A stretch of DNA of 64,000 bases from Roseburia sp. 831b (GCF_001940165.2 NZ_CP135162.1:1415501-1479500), one strand, 5' to 3'. Shown: positions 1-9,363, counted from the first letter of the stretch. Notes: generated from the letters alone by a model not told the origin. A program made the numbers and translations.

Positions 1-1052
1 GGTCCAACGAAGAACAAAGTTCCCTTTGGTTTTTTCTGTTTTGAAGAATGCTGCAAACCAGAAAATCCAGTATATGCTCGTATAATTACATCCTTTACCT
101 TTGAAATTGCGTCATCCTGGCCTTTTACTCTCTTTCCAAGTTCTTCCTCAATACGCTCAATTTTATCCTTTGATAATTCCTCCCAAGGGCTCACCTTCTC
201 ACCATACTTAAATAAATTAATAAGTTTTTCAAATGACATCTTTTCTGACATCTGACGCGACAACTTCATCATCTGAGCAATATCTTTAAGAGAAAAACCA
301 TCTAGTGCATCGATAAGATCATCCTTAGCTGTTTTATCAGAAATAATATCCTGAGTGATATTAAAGCATGCTCTATTTGTATCAATGAAATGTTCTCTTT
401 CATTATGACCTGGCAAAGGTACACTCACAGAACTAACCATAGAGTTATTTAAATAAAATGCCGGCGGAATCATTGCGTTATTATGAGCTACAATAACCAC
501 AATGTTTCCAATATCTGCAAAACTACTATCAAGCATATTGTATGACTGACCTGCTTCTAAAGTTTTACCTAATGTCGCCAAATAATCTCTTTCTTTTTCC
601 GATAATGAATTAGCATTCCCAAATATGTAATCTGAATAATCTAAAATAAAAGCCGTCTTATTAGAACTATTTTTCATTACATTCAACATATATGGGAAAA
701 ATTCATCTGGGGATTTATAACAGTTACCACTCTGATTATTATTATCTTCCAAATCATAATTACCTAAGTCATAATCATTAGTATCTGTTCCCTGAGTGTC
801 TTGAGGAGATACTCCTGTAATCTCATCAGATACACTATAATCAATTCCATCTACACGGTCCCACTTAATCACCTGCTTATATCCCTTATCTCTTACATAA
901 GAAATAATCGTGTTTATCACTGATTCGTATTTCCCTGAGTTTTTAGGATTGAGCATTATATCAGCAGTGTTTCCATAAACTATAACCGAAGACTTATAGC
1001 CAATATCCCTACTGAAACGCTCCAACCAAAGGTTCAATTCCTTATCTGCCAT
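1..1052 (-). CDS. HSP100/ClpB-like AAA+ ATPase, partial (C-terminal part beyond the left edge)
   Basis: About 350 N-terminal residues are visible, starting MADKELNLW. The ATG overlaps the stop of the upstream coiled-coil gene (TAATG), so the two are translationally coupled. Residues ~1-280 look like a degenerate first AAA module: I see a Walker-B-like strand (AFILDYSDYIF), a sensor-like strand (IVVIVAHNNA) and an Arg-containing segment, but no Walker A. After a linker comes RVKGQDDAISKVKDVI, the signature that opens the D2 module of ClpB/HSP100 proteins. It is followed by GTLFFVGP, where the Walker A loop would begin as the window ends. Inference: an oligomeric remodelling ATPase working with the three large genes upstream. 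Whether it has a protease-docking loop cannot be seen. Confidence 0.85.
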   Translation of the reverse strand, partial: MADKELNLWLERFSRDIGYKSSVIVYGNTADIMLNPKNSGKYESVINTIISYVRDKGYKQVIKWDRVDGIDYSVSDEITGVSPQDTQGTDTNDYDLGNYDLEDNNNQSGNCYKSPDEFFPYMLNVMKNSSNKTAFILDYSDYIFGNANSLSEKERDYLATLGKTLEAGQSYNMLDSSFADIGNIVVIVAHNNAMIPPAFYLNNSMVSSVSVPLPGHNEREHFIDTNRACFNITQDIISDKTAKDDLIDALDGFSLKDIAQMMKLSRQMSEKMSFEKLINLFKYGEKVSPWEELSKDKIERIEEELGKRVKGQDDAISKVKDVIIRAYTGFSGLQHSSKQKKPKGTLFFVG

Positions 1053-2182
1053 TATGCTTTTCTCCCTTCATTATTTGGTAGACTGCTAGCATCCATTGAA
1101 AGTCTATCAGGATTCTGCCACAGTACTCTTTCATCTGACAGCTTTACGGAGTACACTTGTTCAAGATCAACATTAAACTTTTCAATATCCTTCAAACATG
1201 TCATTCCTGCATAATTATCAAACTTATACGCTATCTTTCCATGTAAATCCACATTACAAACTGCGCGTTTACCAGATGGTTGCTTTGCAACTATCTTTAC
1301 AAAATTCTTTCCATCTGTTCGTACTAACTGAGGCTTCTCTACAGTAAATTCTTGACTCTTAAGCTGCTTTACAATTGCCATAACAGTTTCTCGTCTGGCC
1401 TCCTCTGAAATAAGTGTTTCATCTACCTCACTCTCAAGTGAAGCCACCTGTTCCTCAACTGTTTCTGCATCTAGAGTTCCTGATTCCAAATCAAATCTAA
1501 GTTTACTAATCTTATCCAAGAATTCTTGAGTCTTTTCCTGATTCTCAATTTTTTCAGTCTTAAGTCTTTCCTCAGCTTCACCAATAGCTTGTGCTACATC
1601 TTTCTGACGGTTTTTCTTAACCGTATTTTTTTTCCACTCAGCTGCTTTGCTTTCCGCAACTGAAATAACCGATGATGACTTTTTTCTAAGCTCGGCTGAA
1701 CTAGTCAGCTTACCACTTTCAATTTCACTTCTAAGTTGTTGCATTTTCTCTATTGAATAATTCACTACAATAGGATCTGTTATCGTTTGTATGATTTCAA
1801 AATACTCTTTTATTAAAACATTCTGTTGATGTTCTTTTTCTGCACGAAGAGCCTCTACTCGCATTCTCTCCGCACGTTCAAATTGTTCACGCGCTTCTGA
1901 AGCTAAAGAAGACATGCTTCTGATATAAGAACCCACTTCCAAACTGAGATCCCTTGCTTCTTCAGGATCTGAAGTGAGCAAGCTTCTGATTCTGGAAAGA
2001 TCTGATTCCAATTTACTCATTTCAGATGGAATATATGCAGCAAAGCCACGATCTCTCATGTTCTGATATTGCTGATTATAACGATTATAAAACTGCTCTG
2101 TTGTTGCAGCGATTCTATTTAAATATATCTGTCTTCTGCGCATCGCTTCCAGTGCATAAGAATATTCATATGAACTACTCAT
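1052..2182 (-). CDS. Coiled-coil protein of the helicase/PIN/AAA+ operon
   Basis: 376 residues, family not recognised. The first ~290 residues are almost entirely charged, heptad-like helix (for example ESDLSRIRSLL and ERAERMRVEALRAEKE), predicting long coiled coils. The last ~90 residues (from about FTVEKPQLVRT) look globular, with alternating beta-type segments and one Cys in CNVDLHGK. There is no signal peptide or membrane segment, so it is cytoplasmic. It lies 9 bp downstream of the PIN gene and overlaps the AAA+ gene start by one base, so it belongs to one transcription unit. Inference: a structural or adaptor subunit linking the AAA+ ring to the nuclease/helicase. No catalytic motif is seen. 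Confidence 0.8.
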   Translation of the reverse strand: MSSSYEYSYALEAMRRRQIYLNRIAATTEQFYNRYNQQYQNMRDRGFAAYIPSEMSKLESDLSRIRSLLTSDPEEARDLSLEVGSYIRSMSSLASEAREQFERAERMRVEALRAEKEHQQNVLIKEYFEIIQTITDPIVVNYSIEKMQQLRSEIESGKLTSSAELRKKSSSVISVAESKAAEWKKNTVKKNRQKDVAQAIGEAEERLKTEKIENQEKTQEFLDKISKLRFDLESGTLDAETVEEQVASLESEVDETLISEEARRETVMAIVKQLKSQEFTVEKPQLVRTDGKNFVKIVAKQPSGKRAVCNVDLHGKIAYKFDNYAGMTCLKDIEKFNVDLEQVYSVKLSDERVLWQNPDRLSMDASSLPNNEGRKA

Positions 2183-2191
2183 AAATCCTCC

Positions 2192-4648
2192 TTATTTCTT
2201 CTTTTTCTTGGATTTCTTACTATTACCTTTACTTGCTATTTTCTCATGTTGCTTCTTTGCTTGATATGATTCAAGAGTCATGTTTTCAATTTTGTTTGCA
2301 CTAGCAATATTTCCAAGACTAGTATCATCTGTTAATAAGATAGGCTTCTTTGCACAATACCTTATTGCAATTGAAAGAATCTTATTATCATTTCGATCCT
2401 TATCCAAATCATCTGATAATAGTTCTGGATGACTCGATTCTCCAGTATTTAGCCAGTCATAAGCTTTATAATTTCTAATATTTCTGATTACTTCTCTTGC
2501 TCTATATGCTTTACCTTCATCATCAGAATTCTTTAAGCCATCCAACTCATCTAACACTATCATTGGGATAACCAATAAAGCATTTTCACCATCGAACCAT
2601 GATATAAGACCTGGCTCATTCATTAATGTACAGGTGTCTACGATATAAACTTTGTTAAATCTCATAAATGAATCATCAAAAAATGTAGCCAACGCATTTC
2701 TTAATCCATCTATATTCTTCTTCACATTAGTAAACGGAATATCTGGCACAAGAACTTCAGAAAAATCTCTTATCTTATTACTAAATCTTTCTTCCTCATC
2801 CTGCCATTTTCTAACCTGATCATACAGACTTTCAATAACATCAATATGAGAAAGTACAAGTTCGTTATACTTTTCATCACTTACTGTCTGATACAAATTT
2901 AAATCAGGTAATAAATCTTCTACTTGTAAAGATATCCTTCTCATATTAAGAATAATCTGCTCTACTGCAGTGTATTCCTCTATTTCAAACAGATTCTCGT
3001 CAGTAAAGCGATCAATAAAATCCAATATACTTTTCTTAGAATACAGATTTTTCTGAAGTCCAAGTTTTGTAACCCAATTAATATATGATTTCTTTACCGC
3101 TGAAACGGATTGCCAGAATCCCCATATTTCTTCTAATGAATCCTGCTCACCAACATGTTCAATCGTAATTCGCATTATTCTCTGAAACAAAGATTCATCC
3201 TGTCTAAATGCATTAATTCCTGCATATTCTATTATTACATTCTTAGCACCTTCTATGTCCTGGCATTTTTCAATTATATATGCCTCATTAACAAGTAATC
3301 TTTCCTTATCCGCTGCTGAAATCACATTCTGCCCATAATAACCTCTACTCTTCTCATTAATCGATTCAATTACCTTTGCCTTATCTGCAATATCTTCCTC
3401 ATCACATATAATTCGATCTATGTACTGCAAGAACATATCCTTCAGTCCAAGTTCATATAATGCAAATAGAATAATACTGTCCTGCGCATAATATTTATCA
3501 ATCAAACCAACTACTATATTAGTAAGGTTTGCCTCATTTGTATTCGGAATATATGCAATCGCAATATCTTTGGATACTTTTCCTGCAGTTACAGTTGCAA
3601 TACCAGCCTGCACAGAGTCCCTTGCGTTAAAGTACAGACCATTATTACGAAACTCGCAATCAGGCACCCGAATAATAATTTGTTTTCCCCTACTTTCTAC
3701 TTCAAACTTATCCGCCCCATATACAATTCCAATTCTGATTTTTTTCTTATTCTGTTGCCTCGCTTTTACTTCCTTATAGTATTTTGATTCTACACAGAAC
3801 ATATCATCTTTCTGAAGAAAGTCTCCTATTAAAGAATTAATATCAGAAAATGAAACAAGTTTCTGTATTTCCTTGTCGGGATCTTCTATTTTCAAATAAG
3901 GTAAATCTCTTAAGTCATCAGGGCATGATATATCTGACTGTTCCAGTGTAAGTTCATCTATTTTTTCATCTTCAACTCCTAAAACCTTCCACTTCATACC
4001 TTCAACTAGTTCCACTTTTCTAGTTATATTTTTCCAATATAATTCTGAGCTTAAGCCTGTAATTGACTCAATCTTTGTAGTCGGTGTGAGCCAATTTAAC
4101 GACTTTCTTTTTTTATCATTCTGAATTGTAAACAACCACTCCCTAATCATCCCTTCAGGAAATTCTGTATCGTCAGAATCAACTACATCCATTACACGAA
4201 TTCCAGTAGCCTCTTTTTTGTAAAGATTTGCTTCATCCTTTAGTGCTCCTGCTACAATATCATAATAAATAGAGAATGTTTCTTCTGATGTTGTACCAGG
4301 TAAAAGTCTTTGTACCTGCATATCTCGTCCAGTGTTAGTCAACTTCAGATTACTCATTGCAACTGTATCAAGTTCAGTCTCATCATCAATTCCAGAAAGT
4401 GTTATCGCTCCCATATCTTGGAGCGATATTAAAACAGGTCTAATAAGAAGATCCGCATCTGAAATAGTAAATATCTGTTCAAAAAAAGTACCAATAGATA
4501 TGCCCTCATAACTTGTTAATTTTTCACACTTACTGATAGACTCAAGAATAACCCACTCAATTGCTGTAGATTTTCTAGCTGTAAAGTGTGAAACTTCAAC
4601 CCTATGCTGCACACAAGGATATGATAGTATTACTTCTGTAAAAATCAT
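2192..4648 (-). CDS. Large protein with C-terminal PhoH-type PIN ribonuclease domain
   Basis: 818 residues. The last ~150 residues form a PIN domain of the type seen in PhoH/YlaK proteins. The acidic residues lie in the expected order: VDTCTLM (first Asp, about residue 668), VLDELDGLK, DRNDNKIL and LLTDD. PIN domains are metal-dependent endoribonucleases. The N-terminal ~660 residues are not recognised; they are mostly helical with some beta-rich stretches. The C-terminus ends in a lysine-rich tail (KKSKKKKK) that could bind RNA or an acidic partner. The ATG overlaps the helicase stop (ATGA), and a GGAGG sits inside the helicase C-terminal codons, so translation is coupled. Probably the effector or RNA-cleaving subunit (inference). 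Confidence 0.85.
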   Translation of the reverse strand: MIFTEVILSYPCVQHRVEVSHFTARKSTAIEWVILESISKCEKLTSYEGISIGTFFEQIFTISDADLLIRPVLISLQDMGAITLSGIDDETELDTVAMSNLKLTNTGRDMQVQRLLPGTTSEETFSIYYDIVAGALKDEANLYKKEATGIRVMDVVDSDDTEFPEGMIREWLFTIQNDKKRKSLNWLTPTTKIESITGLSSELYWKNITRKVELVEGMKWKVLGVEDEKIDELTLEQSDISCPDDLRDLPYLKIEDPDKEIQKLVSFSDINSLIGDFLQKDDMFCVESKYYKEVKARQQNKKKIRIGIVYGADKFEVESRGKQIIIRVPDCEFRNNGLYFNARDSVQAGIATVTAGKVSKDIAIAYIPNTNEANLTNIVVGLIDKYYAQDSIILFALYELGLKDMFLQYIDRIICDEEDIADKAKVIESINEKSRGYYGQNVISAADKERLLVNEAYIIEKCQDIEGAKNVIIEYAGINAFRQDESLFQRIMRITIEHVGEQDSLEEIWGFWQSVSAVKKSYINWVTKLGLQKNLYSKKSILDFIDRFTDENLFEIEEYTAVEQIILNMRRISLQVEDLLPDLNLYQTVSDEKYNELVLSHIDVIESLYDQVRKWQDEEERFSNKIRDFSEVLVPDIPFTNVKKNIDGLRNALATFFDDSFMRFNKVYIVDTCTLMNEPGLISWFDGENALLVIPMIVLDELDGLKNSDDEGKAYRAREVIRNIRNYKAYDWLNTGESSHPELLSDDLDKDRNDNKILSIAIRYCAKKPILLTDDTSLGNIASANKIENMTLESYQAKKQHEKIASKGNSKKSKKKKK

Positions 4649-7600
4649 AATTTACCTCCCATCTCTTTGTACTCAGCAATAATTTTTTCTTCTATCTCTG
4701 GTGTAATTATCTTATTGCAAGTCTTAAAACAGCCTTTTCTATTTAATCCTTCCATAATGTTCTTGTATACCGGAGCAGTCTTAAAGCCAGGCATGTCCAT
4801 GTTAGGCAACTGAACAGGCTGATTTTCGTACATATGTTTTGCTCCAACAATAAAAAGAAGTTCCTGAGCTCGTGAAAATGCCACATTAATACGTTCAAAT
4901 GCAACTACATGCTTACTTGCATGGCCCTTTTCATTGTTTCTTACCAAACTGGTAATAATAATATTCTTTTCCTTACCCTGAAATCTATCAACGGTATTAA
5001 TATCTACATCAATAGCTGAGAAATCATAAACTTTTTTAACCTCTCGAAATGCTTCTCTAATTTCATTTACCTGCATCTGATAGAAACTGATAACGCCTAC
5101 TGTTTTCTGATTATTTTTGTTATATCCTTGTTCCCTATATGAATCAGCTATTTTCTTCAAGAGTTCTATTATGATGTATTTTTCCAAAACATTGCAATTA
5201 GAAGTGCTATTGTTAGGTCTTACTTCATAGATTGGTTTATTACTCGGAGTAAATGAAGAATCAATCCAGTATGCATGTCTCGTTGGTGTAACAAATGTAC
5301 TACCATCAACCCCCTTTATTGTTAAATCATGGCTCTTTTCCATTCGTTCAACTTCTTCTGAGTTTCCACAAGACAGACGCTGCTCATAGAATCTATTAAT
5401 AATGTCCATAATGTCAGTGTGCATACGATACTGCACTAACAAAGAATGCTTAATTTTCTCATCTGCTTGTTCAAAATAATCTTTAAACAGTGAAGAAGTA
5501 ACCATCTTTTGGAATCTCTTAAAATTATCCTGCGTAAGTAAATCTCTTACTTCTTCTGGTGCATTTTCCTGACTCTCTGCTAATTCCTTATAAGAACCTT
5601 CATGTTCTTTAAACATTGGTGGCAGCTGTCTATGGTCACCCACTAATATAGCCTTTCGAGCTTTCATTAATGGAATCAATAATTCAGGCGGGGTAGCTTT
5701 ACTAACCTCATCAATAATTACAACATCAAAATCATTGTAGCCATTATCAGAAAGATTTCTCATATTATCAGTACAAGAAATACCTACGACGTTACATGCA
5801 TTAACGTAAATCTGCTGGTAATACTCTTGATCGTACTTAAAAGCATCTGCATCATCCAAGCGATCCTTAAATCCTCTGATTGTCTTTTCCCAATCATTTC
5901 TGAATTCCCGCTGCTCGTTAAGCTGTCTGATATTGTTTTCTTTTAACTTTTTAATGTGTGCAATGATATCATCCGCATTTGTTGATTCAATTTCATACTT
6001 CTCACGCAATTTAAGAAGTGTTTGCCTTTTAGATACTATTTGAGCCTTCGCACTATCTATTCTTTCATTAATTTCTAAAATCTTACCTTCTGCAACAGTT
6101 CGTCTACTAATGATATCCGAAACATCGAGACTCTTTCGTGACTCAATTGTTTCTTTTATTGCATCTAATGCTGAATTTATAGCTTGACTCCACTTATCAA
6201 TAATCAGTCTAAATGTTTCCAGCCACTTATCTGCATCATTAGTCTCAATCCCTTCTATTACATTTTTATTAAGAATATTTTTTTCAATATCAGAGATAGT
6301 AACTACTGAAGAGGAAAATTTAAGTTTGTCAACTTTCTTTTGCAAAGACTTCATTTCTTTTGTGTACTGTGATGCCCCATCGGTGTCATCTTCTTGCAGA
6401 CACTCCAAAAGTTTTTGTTTCACATCAGCCAATTGACTATTAAGAATTAATATCTCGCCATCATTACTATTATCATTCCCCTTTACCTTCTGAATCTTTT
6501 CACATAATCCCTTAAGAGTCTTTAGATTCTTTGAAATCATGTACACATAAGCCTGTTCTTTGCCCAGCCCCATCACATCAATATCTAATACTCCGGGTGT
6601 CAGATAAATGCCTGCTTTAGTTGTGATTTCAACAAGCTTATTCAACTTTGACTCAAAAATTTTAAGCAAATCCTCTGATAAGTAAAACTGAGAGTCTGAT
6701 TTTCCCTTAAAGCATTCATATGCTAAACGATACTGGTGCTTATCCTCTTCTAACTTGGTATTATCATCATTAGCTTTTTCAAGTTCACTTGTTAAAAGAG
6801 CCAAGTGTTTTCTTGCATCGTCATACTCTTGATTTAATCCGGACAATTCCTCATTCAAAGCAGCAATATCCTGATTAAATAAACTAGCATCACGAATATC
6901 AGTATCATATTGAATGCCACCACTTTCAAGTGAGTCCCACAAATCGAGCCAATTCTTTGAAAGCTGAAGTGAAAGCGCGTGATAATAATACTTGAGCGCC
7001 TCATCCTCTCCAAACTTTCTAGTACTTAAGTCTTCAACCTTTCTTTTTCTCCTACCCTTTTGACCTAATCTAATGGCTCTAATCTCAGGCGAATCTGCCA
7101 ATCGTTCCAAAGCATTATCAACCGCATCGTTAGACTGTGATGCAACTAAAACCCTATCTCCTCTGCGTACAAACTGATAAATTGCCTCAGCAATAACCGT
7201 TGTTTTACCCGTTCCAGGAGGACCTTGTATCAAACAAAGATCCGGTGCAGCAAGCATTTTTCGAACAGCTTCCTTCTGATTTTCATTCTTCTCAATTTTA
7301 GGATTGAGCCACTTATCTATATCTATGTCAATATCTTTAGGGACTCTTGCTCGTGTAACATCAAACAACCACATTGCAAGATTTGGAGAGTAGCATTCAT
7401 CTCTTTCCAACTGGTCAATTGCTTGCTGAAATCTTCTTATGAGGACAAAATCTCCAATCGCTGATAATGCTAAAAATCCATCTGTATAGTAATTACCTAA
7501 AATATTGTCATATACGTACTGAATAGTTTCTTCATCATCCAGATTACGATGATTAATCTCATCAATATCTCTACGATTAAGATCGTATGCTACTTGTACT

Positions 7601-8919
7601 ATATAAGGATTGCTATATGCATCATAAATACTCCGTTTCGATACCTCTTCGTCATCATAATCGCCGCTCATCCATTCTTCTTCTGTGAGAATATGCTTTT
7701 CTTCGGTATCATCATCAAAATATTCACTATTATCTTTTAGATAATATTCATTGACAACGCCTCTATAGCGTCCAAGTTCTACACTATTAAATCGTTGTCT
7801 TCTGTTATTGATATCGCCTGCGAAATCAAAATGCCACTTGTCTTTAGAATAGTTATTATCAAAAACCTGAATATCTCTGCTTAGATATTTTTTAAATGCC
7901 TTAAATGTATCTTGATCTTCGAAAACAAGCCAGAAGTTCAGCCTCTTCTTTTCTTCATCGAATCCTACTTTGAAATACTTACAACCATAGATTTGACGAC
8001 TGGCTAGTTCTCTTTTCCAATCCAAATACTGTTTCCACTCTTCAAGCTTCTCTCCTGTATATTCAGTAAGTGAACCAGAATTATCCAAAATGTCATAAAG
8101 AAAATTTGCTCCGATTCTTTCTGGTGATGGATATGGAGTAGCAACAACATCTACTTCAAAATCGAGCTGCTCTGTATCCATAACCTCAAATACTGAATCT
8201 ACCCTAAATTCTTTACCTGCAATATGTCCCTTAAAAAGCAGGGAGACATCATCTGGTAAATATCCCTCCAAAAAATCTCCGGGCGTTCTTTCCGGTCTAA
8301 TTCCAAGAGTTTTGACATCGTAACCACTCTTACCAGTAAAAGTAAGATTTCTAACATACATCTGTTTTTGAAATCCCTCAGGAAACATGCCGTCCAGAAT
8401 TTGTTGCATCCTATCTGTAGATGATAATTGCTTTAATTTCGGAAATTTTCTTACAAGAACTGCCTCACTCGTTCTCAAACGATTCCTTCTATCCTCTTCA
8501 TTATCATTTAGCAAAATACAAATATTACGACCGAAGAAAGACATTTCAGAATTATCTATTTCTTCCTCTATATCATCATCTTCATCGAACTCGTCCTCAT
8601 CTTCATACTCATCTTCTTCATATTCATCATCTCTATAATAACTATCCATATAATTATCGTTTCTATTTGCCATATTGATCCTTTCTGAGTCATATGTTGA
8701 CTGTTGCATCATTCTATTTTTTCCCCACATCTCATCCATTTCTTGTTTAACACGTTCTTCCTCAAAAATATCCTCTGATGCTTTTTGAGGTTGTGAATTT
8801 GAGCTCTCTTTATCACTTGATGATTTACCGCCCTTAACCATAGCTGTTACTGTAACGCCCACAATACCGGCACCTATAATATCAGCTATCGCTTTTGTGA
8901 AATCCTTCTCATTTGCCAT
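4645..8919 (-). CDS. UPF1-like superfamily 1 helicase with long coiled-coil insert
   Basis: I chose the ATG of MANEKDF (1424 residues) because GAAGGA lies just upstream; an in-frame TTG four codons earlier is less likely. A short hydrophobic segment (AGIVGVTVTAMV) is followed by an extremely acidic tract near residues 95-125. The helicase motifs are SF1B/UPF1-type: QGPPGTGKTT (Walker A, ~565), DVVIIDEVSK (Walker B, ~1066), LVGDHRQLPP (motif III, ~1096), VDRFQGKEK and RINVAFSRA (motifs V/VI, ~1345). Between Walker A and B is a ~450-residue heptad-rich insert, likely a long coiled-coil arm. UPF1 relatives translocate 5'-3' on RNA or DNA. Its coupling to a PIN nuclease suggests a nucleic-acid surveillance or defence complex (inference). 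Confidence 0.9.
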   Translation of the reverse strand: MANEKDFTKAIADIIGAGIVGVTVTAMVKGGKSSSDKESSNSQPQKASEDIFEEERVKQEMDEMWGKNRMMQQSTYDSERINMANRNDNYMDSYYRDDEYEEDEYEDEDEFDEDDDIEEEIDNSEMSFFGRNICILLNDNEEDRRNRLRTSEAVLVRKFPKLKQLSSTDRMQQILDGMFPEGFQKQMYVRNLTFTGKSGYDVKTLGIRPERTPGDFLEGYLPDDVSLLFKGHIAGKEFRVDSVFEVMDTEQLDFEVDVVATPYPSPERIGANFLYDILDNSGSLTEYTGEKLEEWKQYLDWKRELASRQIYGCKYFKVGFDEEKKRLNFWLVFEDQDTFKAFKKYLSRDIQVFDNNYSKDKWHFDFAGDINNRRQRFNSVELGRYRGVVNEYYLKDNSEYFDDDTEEKHILTEEEWMSGDYDDEEVSKRSIYDAYSNPYIVQVAYDLNRRDIDEINHRNLDDEETIQYVYDNILGNYYTDGFLALSAIGDFVLIRRFQQAIDQLERDECYSPNLAMWLFDVTRARVPKDIDIDIDKWLNPKIEKNENQKEAVRKMLAAPDLCLIQGPPGTGKTTVIAEAIYQFVRRGDRVLVASQSNDAVDNALERLADSPEIRAIRLGQKGRRKRKVEDLSTRKFGEDEALKYYYHALSLQLSKNWLDLWDSLESGGIQYDTDIRDASLFNQDIAALNEELSGLNQEYDDARKHLALLTSELEKANDDNTKLEEDKHQYRLAYECFKGKSDSQFYLSEDLLKIFESKLNKLVEITTKAGIYLTPGVLDIDVMGLGKEQAYVYMISKNLKTLKGLCEKIQKVKGNDNSNDGEILILNSQLADVKQKLLECLQEDDTDGASQYTKEMKSLQKKVDKLKFSSSVVTISDIEKNILNKNVIEGIETNDADKWLETFRLIIDKWSQAINSALDAIKETIESRKSLDVSDIISRRTVAEGKILEINERIDSAKAQIVSKRQTLLKLREKYEIESTNADDIIAHIKKLKENNIRQLNEQREFRNDWEKTIRGFKDRLDDADAFKYDQEYYQQIYVNACNVVGISCTDNMRNLSDNGYNDFDVVIIDEVSKATPPELLIPLMKARKAILVGDHRQLPPMFKEHEGSYKELAESQENAPEEVRDLLTQDNFKRFQKMVTSSLFKDYFEQADEKIKHSLLVQYRMHTDIMDIINRFYEQRLSCGNSEEVERMEKSHDLTIKGVDGSTFVTPTRHAYWIDSSFTPSNKPIYEVRPNNSTSNCNVLEKYIIIELLKKIADSYREQGYNKNNQKTVGVISFYQMQVNEIREAFREVKKVYDFSAIDVDINTVDRFQGKEKNIIITSLVRNNEKGHASKHVVAFERINVAFSRAQELLFIVGAKHMYENQPVQLPNMDMPGFKTAPVYKNIMEGLNRKGCFKTCNKIITPEIEEKIIAEYKEMGGKL

Positions 8920-8979
8920 ATGGTCCTTCAATCTAAATATATGGAAACCTTGAATATAACATATAAAATTACCATGACA

Positions 8980-9174
8980 TCATTTGTCATTCTTAATATA
9001 TCTTCCTGTCTTTATCCTATCATCCTTCGGTTTCTCCGCATCTTCTGGTATTGCCCAAGTATTGCCAAACTTAACTGCTCCTTTAATACGTCCTTCCAAA
9101 CATAATGTATTGATTCTTCGCTCACCTATTCCCCACTTCCTTGATACTTCAGCAATTTTTAAATATCCGTTCAT
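8980..9174 (-). CDS. Small helix-turn-helix (excisionase/MerR-like) DNA-binding protein
   Basis: 64 residues. MNGYLKIAEVSRKWGIGER followed by RRINTLCLEGRI and WAIP is the typical HTH_17/excisionase-like fold of small MerR-type regulators. A GAGG lies 8 bases before the ATG, directly downstream of the riboswitch terminator, so this is the first gene of the operon. The downstream gap to the helicase start is about 60 bp. Proteins of this type often head restriction or defence operons on mobile elements and probably autoregulate. An excisionase role is possible but less likely, since no integrase is adjacent here. Confidence 0.8.
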   Translation of the reverse strand: MNGYLKIAEVSRKWGIGERRINTLCLEGRIKGAVKFGNTWAIPEDAEKPKDDRIKTGRYIKNDK

Positions 9175-9191
9175 ACATTACCTCACAAATA

Positions 9192-9239
9192 GAAAACAGC
9201 AGTATTAATTTGCTCTTGTTGCAAGCAAACTAACACTGC
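9192..9239 (-). terminator. Intrinsic terminator / attenuator between riboswitch and operon
   Basis: On the minus strand a 16-bp stem (arms 9224-9239 and 9199-9214, two G-U pairs, 9-nt loop) is followed by TGTTTTCTATTT. It lies between the GEMM aptamer and the HTH start codon, so it is the likely expression platform. The segment GTTTGC (9225-9230) inside its 5' arm can also pair with GTAAAC (9243-9248) at the aptamer's 3' edge, which offers a possible antiterminator. Confidence 0.8.
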
Positions 9240-9242
9240 CTC

Positions 9243-9325
9243 GTTTACAGTACAACTGGCTGACATTTTACAGTCCCTCTAGCTTTGCGTCATAGATTTT
9301 CATCTACTTTGCCTATTTATATCTT
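9243..9325 (-). promoter_or_regulatory. c-di-GMP-I (GEMM-I) riboswitch aptamer
   Basis: The minus strand shows the diagnostic GEMM-I elements in order: GGCAAA (9308-9313); a 6-bp stem capped by GAAA (GTAGAT/ATCTAT); the conserved GACGCAAAGC; then a second hairpin ending in GTCAGCC and AGTTG. The base before GCAAA is G (the position called G20 in the Vc2 aptamer). In this family G there goes with c-di-GMP recognition and A with cGAMP. The P1 closing stem is weak by eye. With the promoter upstream and the terminator downstream, it should control the HTH/helicase/PIN/AAA+ operon. Whether c-di-GMP switches it on or off cannot be decided by reading. Confidence 0.85.
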
Positions 9326-9334
9326 TTATAAATT

Positions 9335-9363
9335 ATTGTACTCTATTACTCGAACAAAATCAA
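9335..9363 (-). promoter_or_regulatory. Sigma-A-type promoter for the riboswitch-led operon
   Basis: On the minus strand, -35 TTGATT (9358-9363) and -10 TACAAT (9335-9340) are separated by exactly 17 bp. Transcription would begin near 9328, just before the GEMM aptamer. The surrounding region 9340-9501 is AT-rich and holds no other gene. Confidence 0.6.

Noticed and set aside
8980..9174. Excisionase (Xis) of the ICE
   Set aside because: The fold would fit, but no integrase is adjacent and the gene is the first cistron of the helicase operon behind a riboswitch; kept as a generic HTH protein.
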